The notes under the pieces are model-generated. The model made no database searches, was not told where the DNA came from, and saw nothing but the letters and a program-made list of their open reading frames with translations. Made by a program: the position numbers and the translations under genes. 64,000 bases of DNA, taken from contig JARLIY010000103.1 of the NCBI GenBank assembly GCA_031291475.1, forward strand, positions 1 to 64,000. The letters run 5' to 3'. Below, piece by piece: positions 54,411 to 64,000 of this stretch (positions are counted from its first letter, which is position 1; each line of letters opens with the position of its first letter). This DNA is from Xanthobacteraceae bacterium (GTDB lineage Bacteria > Pseudomonadota > Alphaproteobacteria > Rhizobiales > Xanthobacteraceae).

Positions 54411-56827
54411 ACGACATGACCCCCACCTCCGCCGAACGCGCCGCCAAGCTTGAAGGCTTGGGGTGTAAAAGAAAGCGCGTCGAGGACATCCGCTTCGTCC
54501 AGGGCAAAGGCAATTATGTGGACGATTTGAAGCTGCCGGGCATGCTCTACGGCGACTTCAACCGCTCGCCGCACGCCCACGCGCGCATCAAGAAGATCGA
54601 CACGACCAAGGCCGCCGCGGTGCCCGGCGTCGTCGCGGTGATTACCGCGGAAACGCTCAAGACCGTGAATCTGGCTTGGATGCCGACGCTTGCCGGCGAC
54701 GTGCAGATGGTGCTAGCCGACGGCAAGGTCCTCTTCCAGAACCAGGAGGTTGCCTTCGTCATCGCCGACAGCCGCGAGGCCGCGGCCGACGGCGCCGATC
54801 TGGTGGAAGTGGAATACGAGTCGTTGCCGGTCAACGTCGATCCGCTCAAGGCGATGGCGCAGGGCGCGCCCATGATCCGCGAGGATCTTAAGGACAAGAC
54901 CGATGGCGCCCACGGCAAGCGCAAGCATTACAATCACATCTTCTCCTGGCAGGCCGGCGACAAGGCGGCGACCGACGCGGCCTTCGCCAAGGCCGATGTG
55001 ACGATCAGGGAATTCATTGTCTATCCGCGCTCCCACCCTTGTCCGCTCGAGACCTGCCAGTGCGTCGCCTCGTTCGACAAGATCAAAGGCGAACTGACTT
55101 TGTGGGGCACCTTCCAGGCGCCGCACGTCATCCGCACGGTCGGCTCGCTGATCTCGAAAATCCCCGAGCACAAGATCCACGTCATTGCTCCCGATATCGG
55201 CGGCGGCTTCGGCAACAAGGTCGGCGCTTATCCGGGCTATATCTGCGCGATCGTCGCCTCGATCGTCACCGGCGTTCCGGTAAAATGGGTCGAAGACCGT
55301 ATCGAGAATCTCTCGACTACGGCGTTCGCCCGTGACTTTCACATGGATATGGAAATCGCCGCGACCAAGGACGGCAAGGTAACGGCGATGCGCTGCTACA
55401 CCATCGCCGACCACGGCGCGTTCGACGCGTGCGCCAACGCCACCAAATGGCCGGCCGGACTGTTTTCCATCATCAGCGGCTCGTACGATTTCCCGGCGGC
55501 CTATTGTCTGGTCGACGGCGTTTATACCAACAAGGCGCCGGGCGGCGTCGCCTATCGCTGCTCATTCCGCGTCACCGAAGCCGCCTACGCCATCGAACGC
55601 GCTATGGACATAATGGCGCAAAAACTCGGCATGGACCCGGCCGAGTTCAGGTTGAAAAACCTCATCCGGCGCGAGCAATTCCCCTACACCTCGGCCTTCG
55701 GCTGGCAATACGATTCCGGCGACTATCAAACCGCCATGAACAAGGCGATGGAGTCGGTCGGCTACAAGAAGCTGCGCGCCGAGCAAAAAGCGAAACGCGA
55801 AGCCTTCAAGCGTGGCGAAACGCGCGAGCTGATGGGCATCGGTGTTGCTTTCTTCACCGAGATCGTCGGCGCCGGACCCTCGCGGGCCTGCGACATTCTC
55901 GGCATCGCCATGTTCGATTCCGCCGAGATCCGCATCCATCCGACCGGCAGCGGCATTTGCCGGCTCGGCACGAAATCCCAGGGCCAGGGTCACGAGACGA
56001 CCTACGCCCAGATCATCGCCACCGAGCTTGGCATCGCCGCCGACAACATCATGGTCGAGGAGGGCAACACCGACACCGCTCCTTACGGTCTCGGCACTTA
56101 CGGCTCGCGCTCGACGCCGGTCTCCGGCGCCGCAACCGCGATGGCCTGCCGCAAGATCAAGGCCAAAGCGCAGATGATCGCCGCCTATATGCTCGAAGTG
56201 CACGACGACGATCTCGAATGGGACGTCGATCGCTTCCGGGTGAAGGGCAATCCCGAGCGGTTCAAGACCATGACCGAGCTTGCTTGGGCCGCTTACCACG
56301 AGGTACCGCCGGGCATGGAGCCGGGCCTCGAGGCGATCAACTATTACGACCCGCCGAATTTCACCTTTCCGTTCGGTGCCTATATCTGCGTGGTCGACGT
56401 CGACGTCGATACCGGCGCCACCAAAGTCCGTCGCTTCTATGCGCTGGACGATTGCGGCACGCGCATCAATCCGATGATCATCGAAGGCCAGATCCACGGC
56501 GGCCTGACCGAAGCCTTCGCCATCGCCATGGGCCAGGAGATCCATTACGACGACGAGGGTAACGTCACCACGGCCTCGTTCATGGATTACTTCATGCCGA
56601 CCGCGGTGGAAACGCCGCATTGGGAGACCGACTGGACGACGACACCGTCGCCGCATCATCCGATCGGCGCCAAGGGCGTCGGCGAGAGCCCCAATGTCGG
56701 CGGCGTGCCGTGCTTCTCGAACGCCGTCAACGACGCGTTCGCGTTCCTCGGCTCGACCCACATCCAGATGCCGCACGACAATTGGCGAACCTGGACGGCC
56801 GCAGAAAAACTCGGGCTGCATGGGTGA
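54407..56827 (+). CDS. coxL: Form I aerobic CO dehydrogenase large (Mo/Cu) subunit
   Basis: An 806-residue molybdenum hydroxylase. The active-site loop is AYRCSFR with Cys385, which binds Cu in the [CuSMoO2] centre. This is the form I motif; form II enzymes have AYRGAGR. GVGESP holds Glu760, the counterpart of the catalytic Glu763 of Oligotropha. Other MCD-binding blocks are [13 protein letters not shown] (about 265-277) and [11 protein letters not shown] (about 526-536). It oxidises CO with water to CO2 in the cytoplasm, at the inner face of the membrane. The ATG overlaps the coxS stop (ATGA). The enzyme should be capable of true CO oxidation, possibly at trace levels. Confidence 0.97.
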   Translation: MNDMTPTSAERAAKLEGLGCKRKRVEDIRFVQGKGNYVDDLKLPGMLYGDFNRSPHAHARIKKIDTTKAAAVPGVVAVITAETLKTVNLAWMPTLAGDVQMVLADGKVLFQNQEVAFVIADSREAAADGADLVEVEYESLPVNVDPLKAMAQGAPMIREDLKDKTDGAHGKRKHYNHIFSWQAGDKAATDAAFAKADVTIREFIVYPRSHPCPLETCQCVASFDKIKGELTLWGTFQAPHVIRTVGSLISKIPEHKIHVIAPDIGGGFGNKVGAYPGYICAIVASIVTGVPVKWVEDRIENLSTTAFARDFHMDMEIAATKDGKVTAMRCYTIADHGAFDACANATKWPAGLFSIISGSYDFPAAYCLVDGVYTNKAPGGVAYRCSFRVTEAAYAIERAMDIMAQKLGMDPAEFRLKNLIRREQFPYTSAFGWQYDSGDYQTAMNKAMESVGYKKLRAEQKAKREAFKRGETRELMGIGVAFFTEIVGAGPSRACDILGIAMFDSAEIRIHPTGSGICRLGTKSQGQGHETTYAQIIATELGIAADNIMVEEGNTDTAPYGLGTYGSRSTPVSGAATAMACRKIKAKAQMIAAYMLEVHDDDLEWDVDRFRVKGNPERFKTMTELAWAAYHEVPPGMEPGLEAINYYDPPNFTFPFGAYICVVDVDVDTGATKVRRFYALDDCGTRINPMIIEGQIHGGLTEAFAIAMGQEIHYDDEGNVTTASFMDYFMPTAVETPHWETDWTTTPSPHHPIGAKGVGESPNVGGVPCFSNAVNDAFAFLGSTHIQMPHDNWRTWTAAEKLGLHG

Positions 56828-56970
56828 CGTCATTCCGGCCGAGCGAGCGAAGCGAGTGAGGGCCGGAATCCATAACCAATGCGCCAAGAGGGTGGCAAGA
56901 ACGGAGCAGACATCCTATCTCCGTGATTATAGATTCCGGGCTTGCGCCGTTGGCGCGCCCCGGAATGACG
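56828..56970. repeat. 143-bp inverted-repeat element between coxL and coxD
   Basis: The ends are perfect 11-bp inverted repeats, CGTCATTCCGG (56828-56838) and CCGGAATGACG (56960-56970). A nested hairpin pairs ATTCCGGCC (56832-56840) with GGCCGGAAT (56861-56869). It carries no ORF and looks like a small palindromic repeat element. It fills the whole coxL-coxD gap; its right end gives GGAATGACGG, the only ribosome-site-like sequence before coxD. Confidence 0.7.
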
Positions 56971-56974
56971 GATC

Positions 56975-57852
<878 letters not shown>

Positions 57853-57856
<4 letters not shown>

Positions 57857-59088
57857 TGGTGTCGCATCAGCAGGTCACCCCCCTCCCTAACCCTCCCCCG
57901 CAGGGGAGGGAATATGCTTTTGCTCTCGGCACCCCCGCGCGCCGTCGGCTGGCCGGTTTCGCGCACACCTTGCGCGACAACGGCTTCAAGGTCGGGCTGG
58001 CGGAAACAAGCGACGCACTTACGATCCTGGGCTCGCCTGCCGCCACGCGGCCGTCATCACTGAAGCCCGCTCTGCGGGCGCTGTTCTGCGCGACGCATTC
58101 CGACTGGGAACGCTTTGACGAGATTTTCAACGCCTTTTGGACCGGCGACGGCATGCGGCAGCGGCAAGTCCTCGCTGGCCTGCCAAGCGCGAGCGGAGCG
58201 CCTGCGCGGCGGCTCGCCGAAGCGGCCGTGCCGCAGGAGGCGCTCGGATTGCCCGATCGCGTCGAACGGCGCAGCGACGGCGATGGCGATGCCGCCGCCG
58301 ACGGCCGCGGCCGCCGCGAAGGCGCTTCGCGCACCGAATCGTTGTCGGCCGTCGATCTTCGCTATGTCGTCGATCCTGACGAGGTCGCGGCGACCCACGC
58401 GCTTGCGGCGCGGCTCGCCCGCACCATGCGCGCGCGGCTCGTGCGGCGCGAGCAGGTCCGCCGCCCCGGCCGGCGCCTCGATTTGCGCCGCACCATCCAT
58501 CGCAATGTTTCGCACGGCGGGACGCTGATCGAGCTGGCCTGGCGCCGCCGCAAGATCAAGCCGCTGCGGCTCGTGGTTCTGCTCGACGCATCCGGTTCGA
58601 TGAGCCTCTACACCGCGTTTTTCGTCCGTTTCCTGCACGGCGTGGTCGACAGCTTTCGCGAAGCCGAGGCTTTCGTCTTCCATACGCGGCTTGCCCATGT
58701 CTCGCCCTCGCTGCGCGATCGCGATGTGACGCGGGCGGTCGACAAGCTCGCTTTGATGGCCCAAGGCATCGGCGGCGGCACGCGGATCGGCGAAAGCCTC
58801 GCCACCTTCAATCGCTGGCATGCGCGGCGCGTCATCAACTCGCGCACCGCGGTGATGATCGTCTCCGACGGTTACGATACCGGTACGCCCGAGCAGCTCG
58901 GAGAAGAGATGCGGCGTCTGCGCCGGCGCTGCCGCAAGATTGTCTGGCTCAATCCGCTGATCGGCTGGCGCGATTATTCTCCGCAGGCGCGCGGCATGCA
59001 GGCGGCGTTGCCCTATGTAGATCTTTTTGCGCCCGCGCATAATCTGGAAAGCCTTGCCGCACTTGAACCTTATCTGGCGAGGATGTGA
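57853..59088 (+). CDS. coxE: VWA-domain protein for CO dehydrogenase maturation
   Basis: About 410 residues. The C-terminal half (about 235-411) is a von Willebrand A domain with MIDAS motif LLDASGSMS near residue 243 and MIVSDGYDTG (about 335). The N-terminal half is basic and Arg-rich. The start overlaps coxD: GTG at 57853 or ATG at 57856. Residues about 9-17 (TPLPNPPPQ) are encoded by a CCCTCCCC/GGGGAGGG hairpin repeat, which is unlike the family and suggests an insertion that stayed in frame; no alternative ATG lies just after it. CoxE binds metal with its partner CoxD in assembling the Cu/Mo site. Confidence 0.9.
57881..57910. repeat. Palindromic repeat inside the coxE 5' coding region
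   Basis: CCCTCCCC (57891-57898) and GGGGAGGG (57903-57910) flank a CGCA loop, preceded by CCCTCCCTAA. The same kind of C-rich/G-rich stem occurs at 8247-8279. It is translated as a proline-rich N-terminal segment. Confidence 0.65.
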
Positions 59089-59090
59089 GC

Positions 59091-59924
59091 ATGAACCGCT
59101 CCACGGACATTCTCGAAATCATTGCGACGCGGAAATCCGCCGGTGAACCTTTCGCGCTGGCGACGGTGGTGCGCACGGTGGCGGCAACCGCGGCGAAGGC
59201 GGGAGCGAAAGCCGTGATCCTGCCGGACGGCACCATTTCGGAAGGCTGGATCGGCGGCGGCTGCGCCCGCGCCGCCGTGCTCAAGGCCGCCAGGGATGCG
59301 CTCGGCGACGGCCGCTCGCGGCTCGTCTCGGTGCAGCCTCCCGATCTTCTGGCCGGTCACGGCGTGGAAGCCGGCGACGAACAGGAAGGCGTGCGCTTTG
59401 CCAAGAATATGTGTCCCAGCGAGGGCACGATGGACATCTTCGTCGAGCCGGTGCTGCCGCGGCCGCAAGTGATCATTTGCGGCTCGAGCCCGGTCGCGGT
59501 CGCCATTGCGGACCTGGCCAGGCGAACCGGATTTTCCGTCACCGCCTGCGCGCCGGCCGCCGAGCAGTCCGCGTTCGCCGAGGTCGACCGGCGCATCGAA
59601 GGCTATGCGCTGCCGGTCGAAGAAGCGAAGGCGCGCTATGTCGTAGTTTCAACGCAGGGGCGTGGCGACGAAGCCGCGCTTTCGGCCGCGCTCGCCGTCG
59701 ACGTCGACTATGTGGCCTTCGTCGGCAGCCGCAAGAAAGCCGAAGCGTTGAAGGCGACGCTCGTCCGGCGCGGCGTGCCGACCGAGCGTTTGGCCAAGCT
59801 CAAGGCGCCGGCCGGGCTCGATCTTGGCGCGATCACGCCGGACGAGATCGCCATTTCGATTCTGGCGGAGATCGTAGCCGTTCGGCGCGGTCAGCAGTCG
59901 CGGAACGCCGTGGCGTCGCCATAA
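59091..59924 (+). CDS. coxF: XdhC-family accessory protein CoxF
   Basis: A 277-residue protein. The N-terminal XdhC/CoxI domain contains GWIGGGCARAAV (about 45-56), with the conserved Cys, and the C-terminal Rossmann domain begins QVIICGSSPVAVAIADLA (about 124-141). XdhC proteins bind the molybdenum cofactor and protect or deliver it for insertion. The ATG at 59091 is 2 bp after the coxE stop; an in-frame GTG overlaps coxE. It is the last cox gene here; coxG, coxH, coxI and coxK are not in the window. Confidence 0.92.
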   Translation: MNRSTDILEIIATRKSAGEPFALATVVRTVAATAAKAGAKAVILPDGTISEGWIGGGCARAAVLKAARDALGDGRSRLVSVQPPDLLAGHGVEAGDEQEGVRFAKNMCPSEGTMDIFVEPVLPRPQVIICGSSPVAVAIADLARRTGFSVTACAPAAEQSAFAEVDRRIEGYALPVEEAKARYVVVSTQGRGDEAALSAALAVDVDYVAFVGSRKKAEALKATLVRRGVPTERLAKLKAPAGLDLGAITPDEIAISILAEIVAVRRGQQSRNAVASP

Positions 59925-60311
59925 CCTGGTTCTCTTGCAAGCGGATAGTCTTGTGCGAGTTGCTTCTGCGGCCTCCGAAGGTTGTAGGATTGTCGCGTGC
60001 GATCTTGGCCACAGAGAGAAATAATCTTTCTTTTATCGCGTCGATGCTTGACCAATATGGAAAATTATACTCCCTTCCGCGCATTCGGGCGTTAGTAGCC
60101 ATACGCAAACGGCGCGCCGCCAATGGGGGATCCAGTCATTATTGCGTCAGCACAGCGTCCGGAAACACTCGCCCTTCACGCCGCCGGCAAGCTCGCCAAG
60201 GCGGCGTAACGTGATCGTCATGCCCGGCCTTGGTGCCGGGCATCCACGTCTTAGCCCAAGACAAGACGTGGATGGCCGCGAATTAACGCGGCCATGACGA
60301 ACCAAATCATT
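59925..60311. other. coxF-bamA intergenic region, 387 bp
   Basis: It separates convergent genes. The left part (59925-60110) is AT-richer than its surroundings and holds no gene or RNA I can recognise. At 60123-60209 is a 28-codon open frame, ATG to TAA, whose product begins MGDPVIIASAQRP, reminiscent of a thiolase N-terminus (DPVVIVSAARTP type). It lacks a ribosome site and is probably a gene remnant or chance. The right part (60216-60299) is a palindromic repeat described separately. Confidence 0.45.
60216..60299. repeat. 84-bp compound palindromic repeat
   Basis: Outer arms CGTCATG (60216-60222) and CATGACG (60293-60299) enclose three hairpins: ATGCCCGGC/GCCGGGCAT (60220-60243), ATCCACGTCTT/AAGACGTGGAT (60242-60273) and ATGGCCGCG/CGCGGCCAT (60272-60295). 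This layout is that of a repeat common in Bradyrhizobiaceae genomes (from memory). Between convergent genes it probably also ends transcription. It shares the CGTCAT...ATGACG ends with the element at 56.8 kb. Confidence 0.75.
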
Positions 60312-62642
60312 TTAGAATCCGCCGGCGGTGAAATTCAGTCGCTGGGTGACGTCATAGCTCTGTTTGGCCACCGGGTAAGCGTAATCGACCCTGAGGGCGC
60401 CGAACGGCGAATCCCAAATCAGGCTGGCGCCGACCGACGCACGCAGCGCACTGGAATTCGCAATCTGCTGCGACGGCGACAACGACGCGAGATGGGAGCC
60501 GCTTGATCCGGTGGTCGCCCAGAGGCTGCCCGCGTCGGAGAACAGCGCCACCTTCAATTGCGCATCAGGCGTGACCAGCGGCATTGGCGATTGCAGTTCG
60601 GCCGACGTCGTCCAGTACACATTGCCGCCGACATTGTCCTGCGTCGTGCCCGGCGTGACGTCGCGTGGCCCGAAGCCGTTGGGCGCAAACCCGCGGATGA
60701 GTTGCGGGCCGCCGAAGAACCCGTCGAGCAGCGGCACTTGTTGGCCGCCCCACGGCGCCACATAGCCGCCCTGCGTCCGCACCATGCCGACCACGTCGCC
60801 GAATATGGCGTGATAATAACGCGCGTCCTCGGTGGTGCGGGCGAATTTGACCGCGCCGCCGAGCCCGGCGAGCTCATTGCTGGTCTGGACACGAACGCCG
60901 TCGGTCGGGTTTTTCGGATCATCGAGGGTGCTGTAAGCGACCCCGTAACCGATGGATGAAACCCATTGCGGCCCCAACGCGGCCGCTTGTTGAATTGGCA
61001 GCGAGGCGGTGCCTGCCGCCGGGTCGAGCGAGAGCCTTTGATTGTAAATCGAGTAGTTCCAGTTCATGCCGAGCTGGTCGCTGAGCGGCATGCCGGTGGT
61101 GATCTTGGCTCCGTAAAAGATGCTGTTGTAGGACTGATAGCCGCCGGCCAACGTCTCGTTGGCGAAAATATCGCCGCCGAGCGAAACCCGCGGGCCGAGC
61201 GCGTAGGGATCGGTCAAACCGAGATCGAAGGCGCGGACATATTGGCCGACGGTGAACGACGCCTTGGCGGTGTCGCCGGTCCCGAGGAAATTCCGATCGC
61301 CGATTGACATTTGGACCGATGGCCCGGCTTGCGCGGAATAGCCGCCCATGACCGAAAAATCCCCGGTCTTCTGTTCCTCCAGCGCCACGTCGAGGACGAC
61401 CCGGTCGGGTGCCGATCCGGGCCGGGTGCCGATCTTGACGGTCTTGAAATAGCCGAGCCGCCGCAGCTGCCGCTCGCCGCGATCGACCAAAGCCCGATTG
61501 TAGGCATCGCCCTCGACGAAATCGAACTCGCGGCGGATCACGTCGTCGCGCGTTTTGCTATTGCCGCGGATGTCGATGCGCTCGACGTAGATGCGCCGGC
61601 TTCCGTCGACGGTGAAGACGAGATTGATCAGCCGCGATGACGCCACGCGATCGCTGCGTGCGGAAACCCCGGCGAAGGGCGCGCCGCTTTTAGCCAATCC
61701 GAGCGTCATATCGTCGATGGTCTTCTGCACCGCATCGGCATCGTAAATATCGCCGGGCCGGCTGCGCAGATAGGCGCGTAACGGCGCCGCATCGACGGAT
61801 TTCAGGTTCGACGCGATCGCCACCCGTCCGAGCCGGTATTGGCGGCCTTCGTCGATCGTGAACGTGACCGCGACACCCTTCTTGTCGGCCTGGTAACTCG
61901 CGGTCGAGCGCACGTGTACATCGGCATAGCCGTGCGCGAGATAGAAACGGCGGATGAGATCGAGATCGTTCTCGATGCGGTCGGCATCGTAGTTGTCGTT
62001 GTCGAGCAAAAAGCTCAAAACGTTGGTTTCGCCGGTCTTGATTACGCCGAGGAGCTTGTTGGCGGGATAAGCCTGGTTGCCGACGAACTCGATCTGCCTG
62101 ACGGCAAGCTTGTCGCCTTCCTTGATCTCGAAGACGAGCGTGAGGCGCTCGTTCCTGGTGCTGATGATTTTCGGGTCGATCTTGACCGCGAAGTAGCCGC
62201 GCTGGCGGTAAAGCTCGATGATGTGGGCGACGTCGTCGTGCACGAGGGCGCGCGACAGCGGCCCACCCGGCTTCGATTGCAGCGCGTTCCTGAGGTCGTC
62301 GTCCTTGAGCTTCTTGTCGCCGTCGAACGCAATTCGCTCGATAGTGGGATTTTCCACGACCGTGACCAGAACGCGGCCGCCGTCCTGCGAAATTCTCGCG
62401 TCCTGGAAAAGGCCGGTGGCGTAGAGACTCTTGAGCGCGGCGTCGAGCGCCGCTGCAGTGAACTTGCCGTCGCGCCCGGGGTGAAAATGCGAGCGGATCA
62501 TCGCCGCATCGACGTGCCGGTTGCCGGCAACCACGATCGACGAATCCGTCGCCGTTGCCGCTTCGGCATTGCGGTTGGCTGCCAGTGCAAAAAATACCAA
62601 AAGAAAAATGGAAGCGAAAACGGTTATCGCCCGGCCATGCAT
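60312..62642 (-). CDS. BamA/TamA-family outer membrane protein
   Basis: A 776-residue Omp85 protein. A signal peptide (ITVFASIFLLVFFALA, cleavage near AEAA) is followed by five POTRA repeats (about residues 28-350) and a 16-strand barrel. The lid-lock motif appears as LIRGFAPNGFGPRDV (about 660-674), and the protein ends in Phe, the usual beta-signal (RLNFTAGGF). The role would be insertion of beta-barrel proteins into the outer membrane. The canonical alphaproteobacterial bamA usually lies next to rseP and lpxD, which are absent here, so this may be a second copy. I use the ATG at 62642 (GGAGG 8 nt upstream) rather than the GTG at 62660. Confidence 0.87.
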   Translation of the reverse strand: MHGRAITVFASIFLLVFFALAANRNAEAATATDSSIVVAGNRHVDAAMIRSHFHPGRDGKFTAAALDAALKSLYATGLFQDARISQDGGRVLVTVVENPTIERIAFDGDKKLKDDDLRNALQSKPGGPLSRALVHDDVAHIIELYRQRGYFAVKIDPKIISTRNERLTLVFEIKEGDKLAVRQIEFVGNQAYPANKLLGVIKTGETNVLSFLLDNDNYDADRIENDLDLIRRFYLAHGYADVHVRSTASYQADKKGVAVTFTIDEGRQYRLGRVAIASNLKSVDAAPLRAYLRSRPGDIYDADAVQKTIDDMTLGLAKSGAPFAGVSARSDRVASSRLINLVFTVDGSRRIYVERIDIRGNSKTRDDVIRREFDFVEGDAYNRALVDRGERQLRRLGYFKTVKIGTRPGSAPDRVVLDVALEEQKTGDFSVMGGYSAQAGPSVQMSIGDRNFLGTGDTAKASFTVGQYVRAFDLGLTDPYALGPRVSLGGDIFANETLAGGYQSYNSIFYGAKITTGMPLSDQLGMNWNYSIYNQRLSLDPAAGTASLPIQQAAALGPQWVSSIGYGVAYSTLDDPKNPTDGVRVQTSNELAGLGGAVKFARTTEDARYYHAIFGDVVGMVRTQGGYVAPWGGQQVPLLDGFFGGPQLIRGFAPNGFGPRDVTPGTTQDNVGGNVYWTTSAELQSPMPLVTPDAQLKVALFSDAGSLWATTGSSGSHLASLSPSQQIANSSALRASVGASLIWDSPFGALRVDYAYPVAKQSYDVTQRLNFTAGGF

Positions 62643-62783
62643 CAACGCGGCCTCCACCACCCGGGCGGACTAGATTCTATCGCGGGGGCGGAAGCGTGTC
62701 GGATTGTGTCGAAATATGGGGAATAGTTGAGGCGCGCCCGACACAATGGTTTACGGGCGGCCGGGCGCGGCGGACGGACTTCG

Positions 62784-63203
62784 CTATTTGACGACCAGAA
62801 CCGGGCAGGGCGCAAGGTTAACGAGCCGCTCTGCCCGGCTGCCGAGCATGCGTTCGTAAAACCGCGAATGACCGTTCGAGCCGATAACCAGCAGATCGGA
62901 CTTCAGCTCGGTGGCGAGCAGCACAATGTCCCGCACCGCGTGCCCGGTGAGCACGTGCGTGCGAATGTCGATTTGCTGCGCCCTGGCCGCTTGCCGTGCG
63001 TCCTGCAAGACCTTGTGGAAACGCCGCGCCGCGGTTCCGACTTCCTCTCTTACTTCTTCGATGAATTCCGGCATGTAGTCGATTTCCTCGACCGAGACCA
63101 TGTGCAGCTCGGAGCCGTTCGCCTTGGCGATCGCGATCGCCAATTCCAGCGCGTGCGCCGCGCGCTCCGATCCGTCGTTGGCGCAGAGAATTTTCTCAAA
63201 CAT
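62784..63203 (-). CDS. Universal stress protein (UspA family)
   Basis: A 139-residue single UspA domain. The N-terminal strand FEKILCANDGSERA (residues 2-15) and the nucleotide-binding motif GSNGHSRFYERMLGSRAERL (about 108-127) are both intact, so it is an ATP-binding type. The last strand is PCPVLVVK. The start is 15 bp after the stop of the antiporter gene on the same strand; the two are probably cotranscribed, a frequent pairing in which USP may modulate transport under stress. Confidence 0.92.
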   Translation of the reverse strand: MFEKILCANDGSERAAHALELAIAIAKANGSELHMVSVEEIDYMPEFIEEVREEVGTAARRFHKVLQDARQAARAQQIDIRTHVLTGHAVRDIVLLATELKSDLLVIGSNGHSRFYERMLGSRAERLVNLAPCPVLVVK

Positions 63204-63218
63204 TGGATCCTCCCGAAC

Positions 63219-64000
63219 TCAATCGGCTTTGCGCGTCGCCTCCCGCAGCGGCGCAGCGATGGCCGGCTCTTTGGTCTCTTTCTTTTCCTGTTCCGGGTTG
63301 TCCGGGAGCAGGTGGCGCGGCAGATAAAACGCGTTCGCGATCAATGTCGGGATCACCGCGCTGCCGACTACGCCGGCGACCAGGATGGAATATTGGGACT
63401 CGTTAATGATGCCATGCGAAAGCCCGAACAGCGACGAAATGGTGCCGAAGGTCAGCCCGGTGGACATCAGGAGCGTCGTATACATCGCCTCCGGATTGGG
63501 CGTTTTGAAGACCCGCGTCACCGGATAGACGCCGATAAACTTGCTGACCATTTTGGCAACCAGCATGAAGCCGAAAGCGAACGGGGCCGCGATCAGCGCC
63601 GGGATCGAGACGAACGCGCCGGCGCGGATGAAATAAAACGGCGTGAGCAAGCCGAAGGTGAACGCCCGCAACCGTCGCACCAGCGCGTGATCCCGCCCGA
63701 CCGTGCCGGCAAGCATCATGCCGATGATGTAAGCGGGCAGCACCGGCTCGCTGTCGGCCCAGCCGGCCAAAGCCCCGAGCCCCATCAGGCAAAACAGCAG
63801 AAACTTGATCTCCATTTCCGAGGGCCGGCCGCCGAACAGGCTGAAGAACCATGGCGTTATCCGCGGCAGCGCCGCGAACACGACGACAGCAACGACGGCG
63901 AAGATGATCGTATGCAGCGTGAACGGCGCGAAGATGAAGCCGAGCGCCAGCACGGTGCCGAGATCGTTGATAAAGCAGGCGGCAAGCACGGTCTTGCCGT
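63219..64000 (-). CDS. Cation:proton antiporter, C-terminal part (CPA2/Kef type), cut by window end
   Basis: The last 260 residues of a membrane antiporter; the frame stays open to the window edge, so the start lies beyond 64000. At the edge it reads GKTVLAACFINDLGT, where the Asp is the expected ion-binding residue in the family's central helix. About seven further hydrophobic segments follow (FAPFTLHTIIFAVVAVVVF, GTISSLFGLSHGIINESQY, VAGVVGSAVIPTLIA), with a short charged C-terminus and no RCK/TrkA-N domain. It exchanges Na+ or K+ for H+ across the inner membrane. Confidence 0.87.
   Translation of the reverse strand, partial: GKTVLAACFINDLGTVLALGFIFAPFTLHTIIFAVVAVVVFAALPRITPWFFSLFGGRPSEMEIKFLLFCLMGLGALAGWADSEPVLPAYIIGMMLAGTVGRDHALVRRLRAFTFGLLTPFYFIRAGAFVSIPALIAAPFAFGFMLVAKMVSKFIGVYPVTRVFKTPNPEAMYTTLLMSTGLTFGTISSLFGLSHGIINESQYSILVAGVVGSAVIPTLIANAFYLPRHLLPDNPEQEKKETKEPAIAAPLREATRKAD

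Noticed and set aside
54407-56827. Form II (coxL-like) xanthine-oxidase-family protein of unknown function
   Set aside because: The active-site motif is AYRCSFR, with the Cu-binding Cys, not AYRGAGR.
55562-56887. 441-codon minus-strand frame opposite coxL
   Set aside because: Antisense shadow of coxL, including the region encoding the active-site Glu760 loop.

Overview
The window is about 64 kb of GC-rich, densely coded DNA. It looks like the chromosome of an alphaproteobacterium of the order Hyphomicrobiales (Bradyrhizobium / Rhodopseudomonas / Pseudolabrys-like). The reasons are several Liv-type ABC transporters, aromatic and acyl-CoA catabolism, an Oligotropha-type cox cluster, an fdsGBA-fdhD-fdsD formate dehydrogenase and the hairpin-rich intergenic repeats usual in that group. 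No rRNA, tRNA, phage, transposase or CRISPR was seen. The assignment is inferred from gene content and style, not from a marker gene.

Layout. 0.1-4.9 kb: a HerA-like ATPase, a GntP-family permease and a secreted GH5 hydrolase. 4.9-9.6 kb: a complete livKHMGF operon on the minus strand. 9.8-21.0 kb: a catabolic block with a cupin, a group A flavin monooxygenase, an acyl-CoA dehydrogenase, two paralogous phytoene-desaturase-like FAD oxidoreductases, a metal-dependent hydrolase strongly resembling isatin hydrolase, and indolepyruvate:ferredoxin oxidoreductase (iorA-iorB) with a small lysine-rich ORF. 21.3-26.5 kb: a five-gene peptide-type ABC importer. 26.5-29.7 kb: three consecutive valine-degradation enzymes. 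30.0-37.2 kb: a second Liv system with an acyl-CoA synthetase as its first gene. 37.2-39.3 kb: an SDR, an enoyl-CoA hydratase and a ModE-type DNA-binding protein.

39.5-47.2 kb: a formate module. An OFA-family (oxalate/formate) transporter lies behind an fdsG-fdsB-fdsA-fdhD-fdsD operon for an NAD-dependent molybdenum formate dehydrogenase. A sigma70-like promoter and a perfect hairpin precede it. 47.4-50.7 kb: a compact operon of a DpgC-like cofactor-free dioxygenase, a FlK-type thioesterase and an acyl-CoA ligase, which I cannot match to a known pathway. 50.8-59.9 kb: an NAD(P)-binding protein, then coxC-coxM-coxS-coxL-coxD-coxE-coxF. CoxL carries the form I motif AYRCSFR with Cys385 and Glu760, so this is a genuine aerobic CO dehydrogenase. 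60.3-64 kb: a BamA-like outer membrane protein, a universal stress protein and the C-terminal part of a cation:proton antiporter cut by the window edge.

Together the right half is a one-carbon/molybdenum island: CO and formate oxidation, a formate/oxalate transporter, FdhD and a ModE-like protein within 20 kb. The left half is a transport-plus-catabolism region, plausibly for indolic or other aromatic acids. The most notable unexplained DNA is in front of coxM: four copies of a TGGTGC-centred repeat on a 20-bp period, overlapping two hyphenated palindromes, a plausible binding array for the LytTR-domain regulator CoxC. Two repeat elements sit inside the coxL-D-E part of the operon, one supplying the leader of coxD and the other translated as the N-terminus of coxE.
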